The position numbers and the translations under genes were made by a program. The notes under the pieces are model-generated. The model did no database searches. It saw nothing but the letters and a program-made list of their open reading frames with translations, and had not been told where the DNA came from. DNA of 64,000 nucleotides from Myxococcales bacterium. Lineage in GTDB: Bacteria; Myxococcota_A; Polyangia; Polyangiales; GCA-016699535. Shown here piece by piece: positions 27,321 through 36,694 of this stretch; the stretch's first letter is position 1; each line of letters begins with the position of its first letter. Where the stretch lies: contig JACKDX010000001.1 of the NCBI GenBank assembly GCA_020633325.1, forward strand, positions 1,550,001 to 1,614,000. The letters run 5' to 3'.

Positions 27321-28304
27321 ATGGCTCACACGTTTCCGCATATGTCTCTCGTACGGGGGCGCGCAGGGATGGGCCTGCTTGTGCTTGCGATGCTTCAGAT
27401 GGGTTGCGGCGGCGCAAAGTCCCGTAGCGAGCCTCCGCGACTGCTACTGCCCGCGCGCTTGAGCGGCCTGCTTCCAGCCCGCACCAACTTGGCGTTGCGC
27501 GCTGATTTGGCGCGTATGCGTCATACTGAAAGCTATCCCTCCATCCGCAGGATGATCGAAGGAGGGTTTGAGCGCTCAGGCTCTCGGTCGCACGTGGACA
27601 TAGGCAAAATATTGGACGATAGCGGTGAATTTGTGGCGGGCGTAAGCTACGACGCTTCTGCATCGGTTCCCTCGACTGTGATCTTATTGCGAGGCGCCTA
27701 TGCGCCGGGGTCCCTGGATCAGCTGGGTGCGAGCTACTCGCCTCCCTTGCGCACGGAGTTCTTGGCACGAGATGTATGGGTGATCGCGCAAGCTGCGGCC
27801 ATAAAGAACATTCGAAAGAAACTTATGAGTCGTGGATCCGCTGAACCTGTGCTGCGCGTGCTACGCGAGAAATATGGATTTGATGAGGCGCTCTTGTGCT
27901 TGGTCGCTGAGGGCACCCCCGACGTTCACCGGCGCATCACCCAAGATCCCTTGTTTGCAAGCGTGCCCTTGTTTCGAGAGGGCCCGCTCTCTCAGGTGTT
28001 TTCCACATTTCAGAGCATGGGGCTTCGCATTGACATCGATCGCGCAGTACGGGTGCAACTCGGATTTCATGTGGCATCGAGCGCGTTGGCCCAAGCTGCG
28101 GCCAACCAAGCCGGCGATCTTGTTTCGCGGTATCGACGAAACTTTTTTGTCATCGCGTTGGGACTTCGTCCAGTGTTCGACAACGCATTTGTGTATGCGG
28201 ATAATGGGCGGCTTTCTGTTAAGGTGGAAGTCCCTGAACGGGATGCCGCCGCCATCGCGACCCGCGTTGCGGACCTTTCGAAACTATCCAGCCGGACACG
28301 ATGA
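27321..28304 (+). CDS. Predicted lipoprotein of unknown function
   Basis: A 327-residue protein with a signal peptide and a lipobox-like LQMGC, so probably membrane anchored in the envelope. The mature region has ARTNLALRADLARMR and a later segment LGLRPVFDNAFVYADNGRLSVKVEVPERDAAAIATRV split into strands and helices; no known domain is recognised. It follows mutS by 43 bases and overlaps the start of aroA by ATGA, so it is translated with aroA. I use ATG 27321; a TTG at 27318 is equally in frame. Confidence 0.65.
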   Translation: MAHTFPHMSLVRGRAGMGLLVLAMLQMGCGGAKSRSEPPRLLLPARLSGLLPARTNLALRADLARMRHTESYPSIRRMIEGGFERSGSRSHVDIGKILDDSGEFVAGVSYDASASVPSTVILLRGAYAPGSLDQLGASYSPPLRTEFLARDVWVIAQAAAIKNIRKKLMSRGSAEPVLRVLREKYGFDEALLCLVAEGTPDVHRRITQDPLFASVPLFREGPLSQVFSTFQSMGLRIDIDRAVRVQLGFHVASSALAQAAANQAGDLVSRYRRNFFVIALGLRPVFDNAFVYADNGRLSVKVEVPERDAAAIATRVADLSKLSSRTR

Positions 28305-29644
28305 GCACGCTCTATATTCGAGGGGGCTGCCCAATACGCGGTCGTGTTCGAGTGCCCGGGGATAAGTCCATCGGCCATCGCGCGTTGCTCTTTTCAGCCT
28401 TGGCCGAAGGGCGCTCGCGCATTCACGGCTTGTCTCACGGCGAGGACAACGTCTCGACGGCGCGCGCACTCGAGGCGATGGGTGTGAAGCTTCGGTTGTT
28501 CGACGGCGGTCTGGCTGAAGTACACGGCGTGGGGCTGCGGGGTCTCAGGCCGTCGGAAAAGGATATCGATTGCGGGAACTCCGGCACGAGCATGCGGCTT
28601 TTTACAGGGCTGCTCGCGGCCCAACACTTTCGCAGCGTGCTCACGGGCGACGCCTCCCTCCGCTCGAGGCCCATGCGGCGAGTGGTCCACCCGCTCGTGG
28701 CACAAGGGGCGCGCATTGCGGGTGCAAAGGGCAAAAACGCCGAGGATATTTACCCGCCACTGGTGATCGAGGGTATGAAACCGGGCGAGCAGCTTAAAGG
28801 CATTAATTATGACATGCCTGTCGCGAGCGCGCAGGTGAAAACGGCGCTTTTGCTGGGTGGGCTATATGCCAGCGGCCCAACGGTGCTGAAAGAACCGCTA
28901 TTATCCCGGGATCATACCGAGCGCATGTTTCTGGCGCTGGGCGTGCCCATCGAAACCGCCGGCTCGGCGATCATGTTGGATCCTCGGGGATGGCGCAGGG
29001 GGTGGGATGCCGTAGACTGGTCAATCCCTTCCGATCTTTCGAGTGCCGCCTTTGTGTTGGCGCTCGCGCGCCTCGTTCCAGACAGCCACGTCGAGCTAGA
29101 AAATGTCGGCGTTAATCCCACTCGGACAGGGTTTTTAGATGCGATGCGTCTCATGGGCGCCAACATTGTTCATATGCCAAAGGGAGACGCGGGCGTGGGT
29201 GAGCCAGTAGCAACATTGCAGATGTCTTATGGGGCGCTGAGGGGTATCCTATTGGGCGGAGAGCTGCTCACGCGAATGATTGACGAAGTGCCCATTGCGT
29301 GCGCGTTGGGCGCTCATGCGGATGGCACGACCGAGATTCGCGATGCGGCGGAGCTTCGAGTCAAGGAGAGCGACCGCATCAGCAGCATGGCCGAGACGTT
29401 GGCTGCGTTTGGGATCATGAGCACACAGTATCCAGACGGCCTTCGGATCGAAGGCGGGCAGCCAAGGGCTGCGGCACGGGTCAATAGTCATGGTGATCAC
29501 CGCATTGCCATGACCGCTGCTGTTTTAGCCATGGCTACCGAGGGAGAGAGCGTGATCGAAGATGTCGGCTGTATAGAAACGAGCTTTCCGGGCTTTACCG
29601 AACTCATGCGTACGCTTGGAGCAGACATTGAGCAAAGAGCATAA
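28301..29644 (+). CDS. aroA: 3-phosphoshikimate 1-carboxyvinyltransferase (EPSP synthase)
   Basis: Sixth step of the shikimate pathway: transfers enolpyruvyl from PEP to shikimate 3-phosphate. Diagnostic segments are VPGDKSIGHRALLFSALAEG, the DCGNSGTSMRLFTGLLA loop, DASLRSRPMRRV, and LRVKESDRISSMAETLAAFG near the C terminus. Length 447 residues. The N-terminal GDKSIGHR and the G-N-S-G-T-S loop belong to the class II-like subgroup seen in many bacteria. Overlaps the lipoprotein gene before it by ATGA and the cmk start by about 17 bases. Confidence 0.97.
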   Translation: MSTLYIRGGCPIRGRVRVPGDKSIGHRALLFSALAEGRSRIHGLSHGEDNVSTARALEAMGVKLRLFDGGLAEVHGVGLRGLRPSEKDIDCGNSGTSMRLFTGLLAAQHFRSVLTGDASLRSRPMRRVVHPLVAQGARIAGAKGKNAEDIYPPLVIEGMKPGEQLKGINYDMPVASAQVKTALLLGGLYASGPTVLKEPLLSRDHTERMFLALGVPIETAGSAIMLDPRGWRRGWDAVDWSIPSDLSSAAFVLALARLVPDSHVELENVGVNPTRTGFLDAMRLMGANIVHMPKGDAGVGEPVATLQMSYGALRGILLGGELLTRMIDEVPIACALGAHADGTTEIRDAAELRVKESDRISSMAETLAAFGIMSTQYPDGLRIEGGQPRAAARVNSHGDHRIAMTAAVLAMATEGESVIEDVGCIETSFPGFTELMRTLGADIEQRA

Positions 29645-30314
29645 AGCGGTCGTCGCAATCGATGGACCTGCCGGTGCTGGGAAAAGCTCGGCGGCAAAAC
29701 TACTGGCGCAAAAGCTCGGCTTTGTGTTGGTGGATACGGGAGCCTTGTATCGCGGCGTGGCGTGGGCGGCAGGAAGAAAGCACCTGGACCTTGACGACTC
29801 TCTAGCGCTCGGCGCGCTAGCGCGGGAGTTAGAGTTTGCCTTTCACACCAAGCACGATGGGTCTAGCGCATTGTGGGTGGATGGTCGCGACTGCTCAAAC
29901 GAAATACGCACGCAGGCAATGGCGCAAGCAGCGAGTGATGTTTCCACCTACCCCGAGGTGCGAGACGCCTTGCTGTCGGTTCAAAGACGGCTTGGACAAG
30001 GCGGCGGCGTGGTGCTCGAGGGTCGCGATATTGGCACCGTCGTATTTCCCGATGCCGATGTGAAGGTGTTTCTCACGGCCAGCCTCGAGGCGCGAGCACA
30101 AAGACGCCACAAGGAGCTCATCGCCCGGGGGGCCGACAGCGCGTACGAGGCGGTACTCGAGGAAATTCGCCAGCGAGATGCCCAGGATATGGGCCGAGAG
30201 GTTGCCCCCTTGGTTCCCGCCAAGGACGCGACGGTGATGGACAGCACGGCGCTGGAGCTCGAAGAGGTCGTGGAACGACTTTATAGGCTGGTGAAAGAGC
30301 GCTCGGGATCTTGA
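29628..30314 (+). CDS. cmk: Cytidylate kinase
   Basis: Phosphorylates CMP and dCMP with ATP. P-loop IDGPAGAGKSSAAKLLAQ near the N terminus, VDTGALYRGVAW, and VVLEGRDIGTVVFPDADVK are all family hallmarks. Length about 228 residues. I choose the TTG at 29628, which has GGAG six bases upstream; a TTG at 29616 is also in frame. It overlaps aroA, and aroA-cmk-rpsA is a widely conserved gene order that supports all three calls. Confidence 0.95.
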   Translation: MSKEHKAVVAIDGPAGAGKSSAAKLLAQKLGFVLVDTGALYRGVAWAAGRKHLDLDDSLALGALARELEFAFHTKHDGSSALWVDGRDCSNEIRTQAMAQAASDVSTYPEVRDALLSVQRRLGQGGGVVLEGRDIGTVVFPDADVKVFLTASLEARAQRRHKELIARGADSAYEAVLEEIRQRDAQDMGREVAPLVPAKDATVMDSTALELEEVVERLYRLVKERSGS

Positions 30315-30376
30315 TGTACTTCACCCCTCCGTTTCGCCAAGCCACCTCAACAGGGCTCGAATTGCGCGAAAAGTCA

Positions 30377-30466
30377 TGCTACGATGTGAGGATTCTGGCT
30401 TTCCTGCGGTTTTCAGCGGCAGAGACCGTGGATGCGATTGACACATTCAATGACCGCTGCTAGCGT
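30377..30466 (+). promoter_or_regulatory. Two candidate promoters in the rpsA leader
   Basis: The 194-base gap between cmk and rpsA holds an extended -10 element, TG-C-TACGAT at 30377-30385, and a better pair TTGACA (30438-30443), 17 bases, TAGCGT (30461-30466). Both would give rpsA its own transcription apart from aroA-cmk, with leaders of roughly 120 and 36 bases. The longer leader could carry autoregulation by S1, but I see no specific structure. Confidence 0.4.
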
Positions 30467-30508
30467 TCGCGCTCAATTTTGAGCACTAGAAAGGACCGAC
30501 CAAGACGT

Positions 30509-32260
30509 ATGACCCCGACCTCAGATCACGCTCACCCCGCGCCTCCTGGCGGAGAAAGCTTCGCGAGCTTATTCGAGAGGACGGCAGCGGCGGCAGATGC
30601 GCTGCGCGAAGGTGAAATCGTCAAAGGAACGGTCGTTCAGGTCAACAAAGACGCCGTGGTGGTCGATATCGGCTTTAAATCGGAGGGCGTCATTCCGCTT
30701 GTGGAGTTCGAGGGGCCCTCGGGTGAGGTTCGGGTTCAGGCGGGTGATCAGGTCGATGTGCTTGTCGAAGCAACCGAAAACGATGACGGGCTTGTGCTCT
30801 TGTCGAAGGAAAAAGCGGACAAGCTCAGGGTGTGGGATGAGATCAGTGAGGCCTGCGAACGTGATGAGCTTATTGAGGGCACCATCACCGCACGCGTCAA
30901 GGGCGGCTTGTCGGTCACCATCCGGGGAGGCGTGAAGGCGTTTTTGCCAGGCTCACAGGTTGATCTGCGGCCCATCCGCAACCTCGACAAATTGCTGGGC
31001 GAGACACATCAGTTCAAAGTCATCAAGTTTAACAAGAAACGCGGCAACATTGTGCTCTCGCGCCGTGCTTTGCTCGAGAGCGAGCGTAACGCGCTTAAGG
31101 AACAGACGCTTCAGCAGCTCGAAGAAGGCATGGTGGTGACGGGCCTCATCAAGAACATCACCGAATATGGCGCATTCGTAGACCTGGGGGGCATCGACGG
31201 TCTGCTCCATATCACCGACATGAGTTGGGGGCGCATCAATCATCCCTCCGAGGTGTTCAATGTCGGAGATCAGGTAGAAGTAAAGGTGCTTAAGTACAAC
31301 CCGGAGACCGAGCGCGTATCGCTGGGGCTCAAACAGACAACCGAAGATCCGTGGCTGCACGCCATTGAGTCCTATCCTCCGGGGAAGCGCATTACCGGAA
31401 AAGTAGTGTCAGTGACCGATTATGGCGCATTTGTGCAAATCGAAGAAGGCATCGAAGGGTTGATTCATGTAAGTGAAATGAGTTGGGGCAAAGCCAAGCA
31501 CCCCTCGAAGTTGCTCGAAGCCGGATCGGAACTCGAATGTCAGGTCTTGGAGGTCGATGCGGATAACAAGCGCATCAGCCTCGGCCTAAAGCAGCTCGCG
31601 CCCGATCCGTGGAACGAATTTGTCAAGCGCTATAGTCCGGGGGACATTATGCATGGCAATGTGGTTTCCGTCACCGAGTATGGTGTGTTTGTTGGGATCG
31701 AAGATGGCGTCGATGGCATGGTTCACAAATCAGATCTGAGTTGGACCCAACGCATCGAGAACCCTGCGGAGCTTTATCACAAAGGCGATGAGGTCCAGGC
31801 GATCATTCTGTCGGTCAATCACGACGAGAGAAAAGTGTCTCTTGGCATCAAGCAACTCTATGAAGATCCTTGGGCACAGGTTCAGAGCGATTACCCACAG
31901 GGGACCTCACTTGAGGTGCGTGTGCTATCCATTTCGGACAGCGGTGTGTACGTGGAGCTGCAACGAGGCATTGAGGGTTTTATCCCGTTGGCCGAGATGA
32001 GTACGGAGTCCGTCACGGATGCAAGCACCGTGGTCAAGGAGGGCGACATTGTCAAAGCGCGCATTTACGAAGTCGATTCCGAACAGCGACGCATTCTCTT
32101 GAGCCTTATCGACATTGACGAGTCCCACCTGGTGAAGTTTTTGGAAAATGCAGCACCCAAGCTTGTGCCACAGTCTCCAAAGAGCCGTCCAGGCGCGACC
32201 TTGGGTGATGTGCTGAAAGACCAGCTTGGCGGCAAGGTCGAGGAACTGAGTAAGCCCTAG
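30509..32260 (+). CDS. rpsA: 30S ribosomal protein S1
   Basis: RNA-binding ribosomal protein that helps bind and unfold mRNA during initiation. Six S1 (OB-fold) repeats are visible, beginning about residues 26, 112, 197, 285, 370 and 457; repeats 3-5 carry the GAFV/GVFV strand and the (I/L)H(V/I)(S/T)(E/D)MSW-type signatures most clearly. Start at ATG 30509 behind AAGGA at 30491-30495 (long spacing of 13); a TTG at 30479 would add ten residues. Length 583 residues. It is convergent with the PP2C gene with only one base between stops. Confidence 0.96.
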   Translation: MTPTSDHAHPAPPGGESFASLFERTAAAADALREGEIVKGTVVQVNKDAVVVDIGFKSEGVIPLVEFEGPSGEVRVQAGDQVDVLVEATENDDGLVLLSKEKADKLRVWDEISEACERDELIEGTITARVKGGLSVTIRGGVKAFLPGSQVDLRPIRNLDKLLGETHQFKVIKFNKKRGNIVLSRRALLESERNALKEQTLQQLEEGMVVTGLIKNITEYGAFVDLGGIDGLLHITDMSWGRINHPSEVFNVGDQVEVKVLKYNPETERVSLGLKQTTEDPWLHAIESYPPGKRITGKVVSVTDYGAFVQIEEGIEGLIHVSEMSWGKAKHPSKLLEAGSELECQVLEVDADNKRISLGLKQLAPDPWNEFVKRYSPGDIMHGNVVSVTEYGVFVGIEDGVDGMVHKSDLSWTQRIENPAELYHKGDEVQAIILSVNHDERKVSLGIKQLYEDPWAQVQSDYPQGTSLEVRVLSISDSGVYVELQRGIEGFIPLAEMSTESVTDASTVVKEGDIVKARIYEVDSEQRRILLSLIDIDESHLVKFLENAAPKLVPQSPKSRPGATLGDVLKDQLGGKVEELSKP

Positions 32261-32261
32261 C

Positions 32262-33017
32262 TCACTCAAGCTCGACGACGATGGCAGTGATATTATCTTT
32301 GCCGCCCCGCTGATTTGCGATTTCCACGAATTGTCGCGCGGCACGCTGCGGGCCGAGCTGCATCACGGTCGGTATCTCCGCATCGCTGAGATAGCCATGC
32401 AGGCCATCGGAGCACAGGAGAAAACCGTCGCCAGCCTGCACCAAAAATGCGCGTGTATCGACCTGGACATAGTCACGACTGCCGACGGCGCGCGTGATGA
32501 CATTTTTGTGGGGTGATCGCGCCGCTTCCTGCTCGGTGATGACACCTTGCTTTAGCTGCCAGGCGATGAGTGTATGATCTTCGGTGAGTTGGTAGGCCTT
32601 GCGATCACGACTCATGTAGATGCGACTATCCCCAACTTGGGCCGTGATGCCGTAGTTGCCCTTCAGGAGAAGCGCCGAGACGGTGGTGCCCATACCCTGT
32701 TGTTCGGGGTCAATTTGTGCGATTCCAAACACCATATAGGTCGCCGCTTGCACGGCACTCTCCAAGAGCCGGAGCGCGCGTCGCACGGTCTCTGTAGGCA
32801 CATCCGTTGCTTCGAGGCCCTGTAGGGTGCCACATTCCCGTCTCACCATGTCCGACAGTGTCTCGACAGCTTCTTGGCTAGCCACTTCGCCGGCATTATG
32901 TCCCCCCATGCCGTCGGCAACCACGTATAGTCCCAACTCGTCATCACACAAAAAGGAATCCTCATTGGTGACGCGTTTTTTCCCGAGATCCGAGAGGCCT
33001 TGTCCGTAGCGACGCAT
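32262..33017 (-). CDS. PP2C-type Ser/Thr protein phosphatase
   Basis: A 251-residue metal-dependent phosphatase that probably reverses Hanks kinase phosphorylation. Motifs: SDLGKKRVTNEDSF at the start, LYVVADGMGGHNAGEVAS with the metal-binding DG, VGDSRIYMSRDRKAYQLTEDHTL, and SDGLHGYLSD near residue 205. No membrane segment or extra domain, so it is cytosolic like Stp1/PrpC. Three Hanks kinases lie in the same window, but none adjacent. Promoter-like TTGCCG/TAAAAC elements lie upstream. Divergent from the ABC exporter pair. Confidence 0.95.
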   Translation of the reverse strand: MRRYGQGLSDLGKKRVTNEDSFLCDDELGLYVVADGMGGHNAGEVASQEAVETLSDMVRRECGTLQGLEATDVPTETVRRALRLLESAVQAATYMVFGIAQIDPEQQGMGTTVSALLLKGNYGITAQVGDSRIYMSRDRKAYQLTEDHTLIAWQLKQGVITEQEAARSPHKNVITRAVGSRDYVQVDTRAFLVQAGDGFLLCSDGLHGYLSDAEIPTVMQLGPQRAARQFVEIANQRGGKDNITAIVVELE

Positions 33018-33039
33018 AGGTTAAGAACCGATCCTGGAA

Positions 33040-33068
33040 GTTTTATGCTGCTTATGACTCCACGGCAA
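33040..33068 (-). promoter_or_regulatory. Candidate promoter of the PP2C gene
   Basis: On the minus strand, TTGCCG (33068-33063) and TAAAAC (33045-33040) are separated by 17 bases, giving a transcription start about 16 bases before the ATG at 33017. It lies in the 113-base divergent region shared with the ABC exporter genes. Confidence 0.35.
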
Positions 33069-33130
33069 GCGTTGTTTATCCCGAGCAAAACCATGCAACC
33101 CAGCCTGCACGCCGTCGAGGGATTGGCGTA

Positions 33131-34921
33131 GTGGTCCGCCCCACCCAAAACATCTCCCCCAAAAGGACAACTCTTGGGGGATTTGGCATTTTGCGCCGCG
33201 AGCTTGCGCCCTATTGGCCGACGCTGCGATGGGGCATCTTGGCACTTATCGCGACCAACATGTTCGAAAAATCCGTGCCGTGGCTGTTGCGCCTGGCCGT
33301 GGATGCCCTGGCCCAAGACCAGTTACCACAGGTGCGTAAATACGCCTTGTTGGTCATCGTATGTGCCATAGGCATGGCCACCGTCCGTACATGCTCCCGT
33401 ATCACCGTTTTTAATGTGGGCAGAAACCTCGAATGGGAACTCAGAAACCGGTTGCTGGCCAGGTTACACGGCTTGGGTGCGCGCTTCTTTCGCCGTATGT
33501 CCACCGGCGAGATCATGTCCAGAGCAACCAACGATGTGGGTCAGGTGCGCTTTATGGCTGGGTTTGGGGTGCTTCATGTTGTCAACGCCGCGCTAGCGTA
33601 CGGCGGGGCATTTGCGTTGATGTGGACGCTGTCTCCTCGCTTAATGTTGTACTCGCTGGCCCCGTTTCCAGTGCTCGCTTTGCTGGCGAGAACGTTTTCG
33701 CGCGCAATTTACCACCGCAGCCTGAGGACTCAGGCGTGTTTGGGCGCTCTTTCGGAACACGCCCAAGAATCGTTTGCCTCCATGCGACTGATTCGTAGTT
33801 TTGCTATGGAGTCAAAGGACGCGCGCAGCTTTGAGCGCATCAATCAAGAGGCGCTTCAGGCCAATATGGCGTTGGTGATGCTACGAGGCCTCATGTGGCC
33901 GGCGCTGATGGCAGTGGGCTCGTTGGGAACGTTGATCGCGCTATGGTTTGGTGGCCGTATGGTGCTCTCGGGCGCCCTCTCGGTGGGATCGTTCGTGGCG
34001 TTTCATGCGTATCTGGGCCAGCTGATTTGGCCCACGTTGGCCTTGGGCTACGTGCTAAGTGTCTTACAGCGCGGCCAAGCTTCGTATCGCCGTATTGGAG
34101 ACATTCTCGAACAAGCGGAGGAGCTGCCAGAAGCGGATACCCATGGTCTTCCCATGGGGCAGGTACGAGGCGACATACAAGTTCGCGGTCTGACATTTCG
34201 CTATGAGGAGTATCCCGCACTTGAAGACGTATATATGTCGATTGAGCCGGGAACAATGGTTGCCGTGGTTGGAAGGACTGGGAGTGGCAAGAGCACCCTC
34301 GCTGCTCTTTTGGCGCGGCTTTTACCAGTGCCTCCCAATACGGTTTACCTGGATGGTCAAGACGTCACCACGCGCCGTGTGCGCGATGTACGACGGAGTA
34401 TTGGGTATACGCCTCAGGAGCCGTTCCTGTTTTCAACGTCGGTGGCCAGAAATATTGGCTTTGCCATCGACAACATCCACGCGCCTCAGGAAGTCTCTCG
34501 CATTGAAGAGGCGGTGCATCAGGTCGCTTTGGAAGAGGACATCAAGGGACTCCCGGAGGGCTTGGCCACACCCGTCGGAGAACGCGGCGTGCAACTCTCG
34601 GGCGGGCAGAAACAGCGCATCGCCTTGGCCAGGGCGCTCTTGCAACGGGCACCAGTCATGATTTTAGACGACCCCTTGAGTGCGGTCGACGCCCTCACAG
34701 AGGCACGTATACTCCATACGCTCAAGCACATTGCCGCCACACAAACCTTGGTTCTTATCACCAATCGCATATCTGCGGCCTCGTCGGCGGATCATATCTA
34801 CGTCATGGATGCGGGGCGTGTGGTGCAGTCAGGGCACCACGATGACCTTCTGAGAGAACCCGGTCTCTATGCGGAGCTTGCGACCTTGCAGCGCGTAGAA
34901 CAGGATCTACACGCCCTATGA
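33131..34921 (+). CDS. ABC exporter half-transporter, degenerate ATP site half
   Basis: Type IV ABC exporter (MsbA/LmrCD class) of 596 residues: six transmembrane segments (about residues 20-315) then a nucleotide-binding domain. Walker A GRTGSGKST near 381, LSGGQ at 489-493, Walker B ILDDP with Asp514 where the catalytic Glu should be, and an H-loop Asn545 in place of His. So its own ATP site is expected to be catalytically weak. It pairs with the next gene (ATGA overlap), whose Walker B and H-loop are canonical. Start GTG 33131. Substrate unknown; the fused-pair architecture suits drugs, lipids or peptides. Confidence 0.9.
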   Translation: MVRPTQNISPKRTTLGGFGILRRELAPYWPTLRWGILALIATNMFEKSVPWLLRLAVDALAQDQLPQVRKYALLVIVCAIGMATVRTCSRITVFNVGRNLEWELRNRLLARLHGLGARFFRRMSTGEIMSRATNDVGQVRFMAGFGVLHVVNAALAYGGAFALMWTLSPRLMLYSLAPFPVLALLARTFSRAIYHRSLRTQACLGALSEHAQESFASMRLIRSFAMESKDARSFERINQEALQANMALVMLRGLMWPALMAVGSLGTLIALWFGGRMVLSGALSVGSFVAFHAYLGQLIWPTLALGYVLSVLQRGQASYRRIGDILEQAEELPEADTHGLPMGQVRGDIQVRGLTFRYEEYPALEDVYMSIEPGTMVAVVGRTGSGKSTLAALLARLLPVPPNTVYLDGQDVTTRRVRDVRRSIGYTPQEPFLFSTSVARNIGFAIDNIHAPQEVSRIEEAVHQVALEEDIKGLPEGLATPVGERGVQLSGGQKQRIALARALLQRAPVMILDDPLSAVDALTEARILHTLKHIAATQTLVLITNRISAASSADHIYVMDAGRVVQSGHHDDLLREPGLYAELATLQRVEQDLHAL

Positions 34922-36693
34922 GCGCGAACCAGGACTGGCGACTGCTCGGCCGACTTGCGCATGTGGTCAAACCGCATTGGCGTGCGGTTGCCGGCGCGTT
35001 GGCCCTTATGCCCCTGGGTGCCGTGCTCATGCTGTATCAGCCACTTCTTATCAAACGGGCCATCGACGCCGTGGTCGTCCATAAGGATCTCAACATCCTT
35101 GTGCAAGTCGCGGGCCTCTACCTCGCCGTGATCGTGGGCGATGCGGTGGGAAAGTTCGCGCAGATTTACCTCGTTCAGCTTGCGGGTCAGCGCTCGATGG
35201 CCGAGCTGCGGGCGAAAGTCTACTCACACATTCAGCGCCTTCATATGGGCATTTACGATCGCACACCGGTCGGACGCTTGGTGACCAGGGTCACCAATGA
35301 CATCGATGCGCTAGGAGAGTTCTTTGGATCCGGAGCGGTCACGGCCTTTGCGGACGTATTCGCGCTGATTGGGATTGTTGTCTTCATGCTGTACCTGGAC
35401 TGGCGACTCAGTTTGTTTGCTTTTGCGGTTTTACCCCCCATGGCAGTGATGATCGAATGGTGTCGGCGACAGTTGCGCTCGGCATTTCGCATCGTAAGGG
35501 CCAAAATCGCGGAGCTAAATGCCTATCTCGCAGAACAAGTCCAAGGCATATTTACTGTGCAAGCATACGGGCGTCAGCTGGCATGTCAGGCCGAGTTTGA
35601 GACCATCAATAATGAATACCGGCAGGCGAGTTACACGACGATCCGTTACGATGCATTGATGTACTCCGTCGTGGAGGCGGCCTCGACGGTGTGTGTGGCC
35701 GTCGTCCTTTGGTATGCGGCAGTGCGCGTGGGCTGGCTTGATGACCAAGGCGCTGGCGCAAGCTACATTGGGACCGTAGCGGCCTTCTACGAATACTTGC
35801 AACGGTTTTTCGTGCCGGTGCGCGATTTATCCACAAAGTATACCGTGATTCAGCAATCAATGGCGGCCGCCGAGCGGGTGTTTGGCGTACTCGATGTGGC
35901 AGAGCTCGACGTCCCTTCCGCCGGGTCTAGGGACATCCATATCGAGGGTGATAGCGATTCCGTGGTGGTCGAGTTCGAGGATGTGAGCTTCGCATACCGA
36001 ACAGATCAGCCAGTACTTCACGAGGTAAGTTTTCAGGTGCGACGAGGAGAGACGGTGGCTTTGGTCGGCGCAACCGCATCCGGAAAGACCACGGTGCTTT
36101 CTTTACTGCTTCGGCTCTATGATAATGCCGCCGGACTCATCACGGTGACTGGTCGGGACATTCGGAAACTTGATCCTCAGGCACTCCGGAGGTTTTTTGC
36201 CTATGTGCCTCAAGACGTGGTGCTTTTTTCCGGAACATTACTGGACAACGTCGCGTTGGGGGATCCAGCTCCCGATAGCGCGCGCGCGGCGCACGCGCTG
36301 AACAGCGTGGGTTTTCTCAAGCGGCGTGACCGTCGAATCGATCTCTCAGAGCCTGTCATTGCTCGAGGGGCGAACTTCAGCCTCGGCGAGCGCCAACTCA
36401 TCGCATTTGCGCGTGCGATGTATAGGGATGCTGCATGTGTGATCCTGGACGAGGCGACGGCCAGTATGGACAGCGACACCGAAGCGCGTCTGCAACAGGC
36501 CTCGGAATCCATTATGCAAGGTCGCACATCGCTCGTGGTCGCGCACCGTCTATCGACGGTAGAGAAGGCCGATCGCATCGTGGTGTTTCACAAAGGGCGT
36601 GTGCTCGAACAAGGGAGGCACGCACAACTACTCGCGCAGAAGGGGGTGTATGCAAAGTTGCATCGTCTACACTTCAGCGACGAAGCATTTTGA
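34918..36693 (+). CDS. ABC exporter half-transporter, canonical ATP site half
   Basis: A 591-residue partner of the preceding half-transporter. Six transmembrane helices, then a nucleotide-binding domain with Walker A GATASGKTT, a Walker B ILDEATASMD with the catalytic Glu, and an H-loop His (VVAHRLST). Its signature motif is altered: SLGE at residues 488-491 rather than SGGQ. Thus the canonical site forms from this Walker A/B plus the other partner's LSGGQ, and the degenerate site from the other's Walker B plus this SLGE. The gene starts within the last bases of the previous one (ATGA) and ends convergently with the AgmX-like gene. Confidence 0.9.
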   Translation: MSANQDWRLLGRLAHVVKPHWRAVAGALALMPLGAVLMLYQPLLIKRAIDAVVVHKDLNILVQVAGLYLAVIVGDAVGKFAQIYLVQLAGQRSMAELRAKVYSHIQRLHMGIYDRTPVGRLVTRVTNDIDALGEFFGSGAVTAFADVFALIGIVVFMLYLDWRLSLFAFAVLPPMAVMIEWCRRQLRSAFRIVRAKIAELNAYLAEQVQGIFTVQAYGRQLACQAEFETINNEYRQASYTTIRYDALMYSVVEAASTVCVAVVLWYAAVRVGWLDDQGAGASYIGTVAAFYEYLQRFFVPVRDLSTKYTVIQQSMAAAERVFGVLDVAELDVPSAGSRDIHIEGDSDSVVVEFEDVSFAYRTDQPVLHEVSFQVRRGETVALVGATASGKTTVLSLLLRLYDNAAGLITVTGRDIRKLDPQALRRFFAYVPQDVVLFSGTLLDNVALGDPAPDSARAAHALNSVGFLKRRDRRIDLSEPVIARGANFSLGERQLIAFARAMYRDAACVILDEATASMDSDTEARLQQASESIMQGRTSLVVAHRLSTVEKADRIVVFHKGRVLEQGRHAQLLAQKGVYAKLHRLHFSDEAF

Positions 36694-36694
36694 G

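Noticed and set aside
27004..27768. Minus-strand open frame spanning the end of mutS and the lipoprotein gene
   Set aside because: Antisense to a conserved gene; no motifs.
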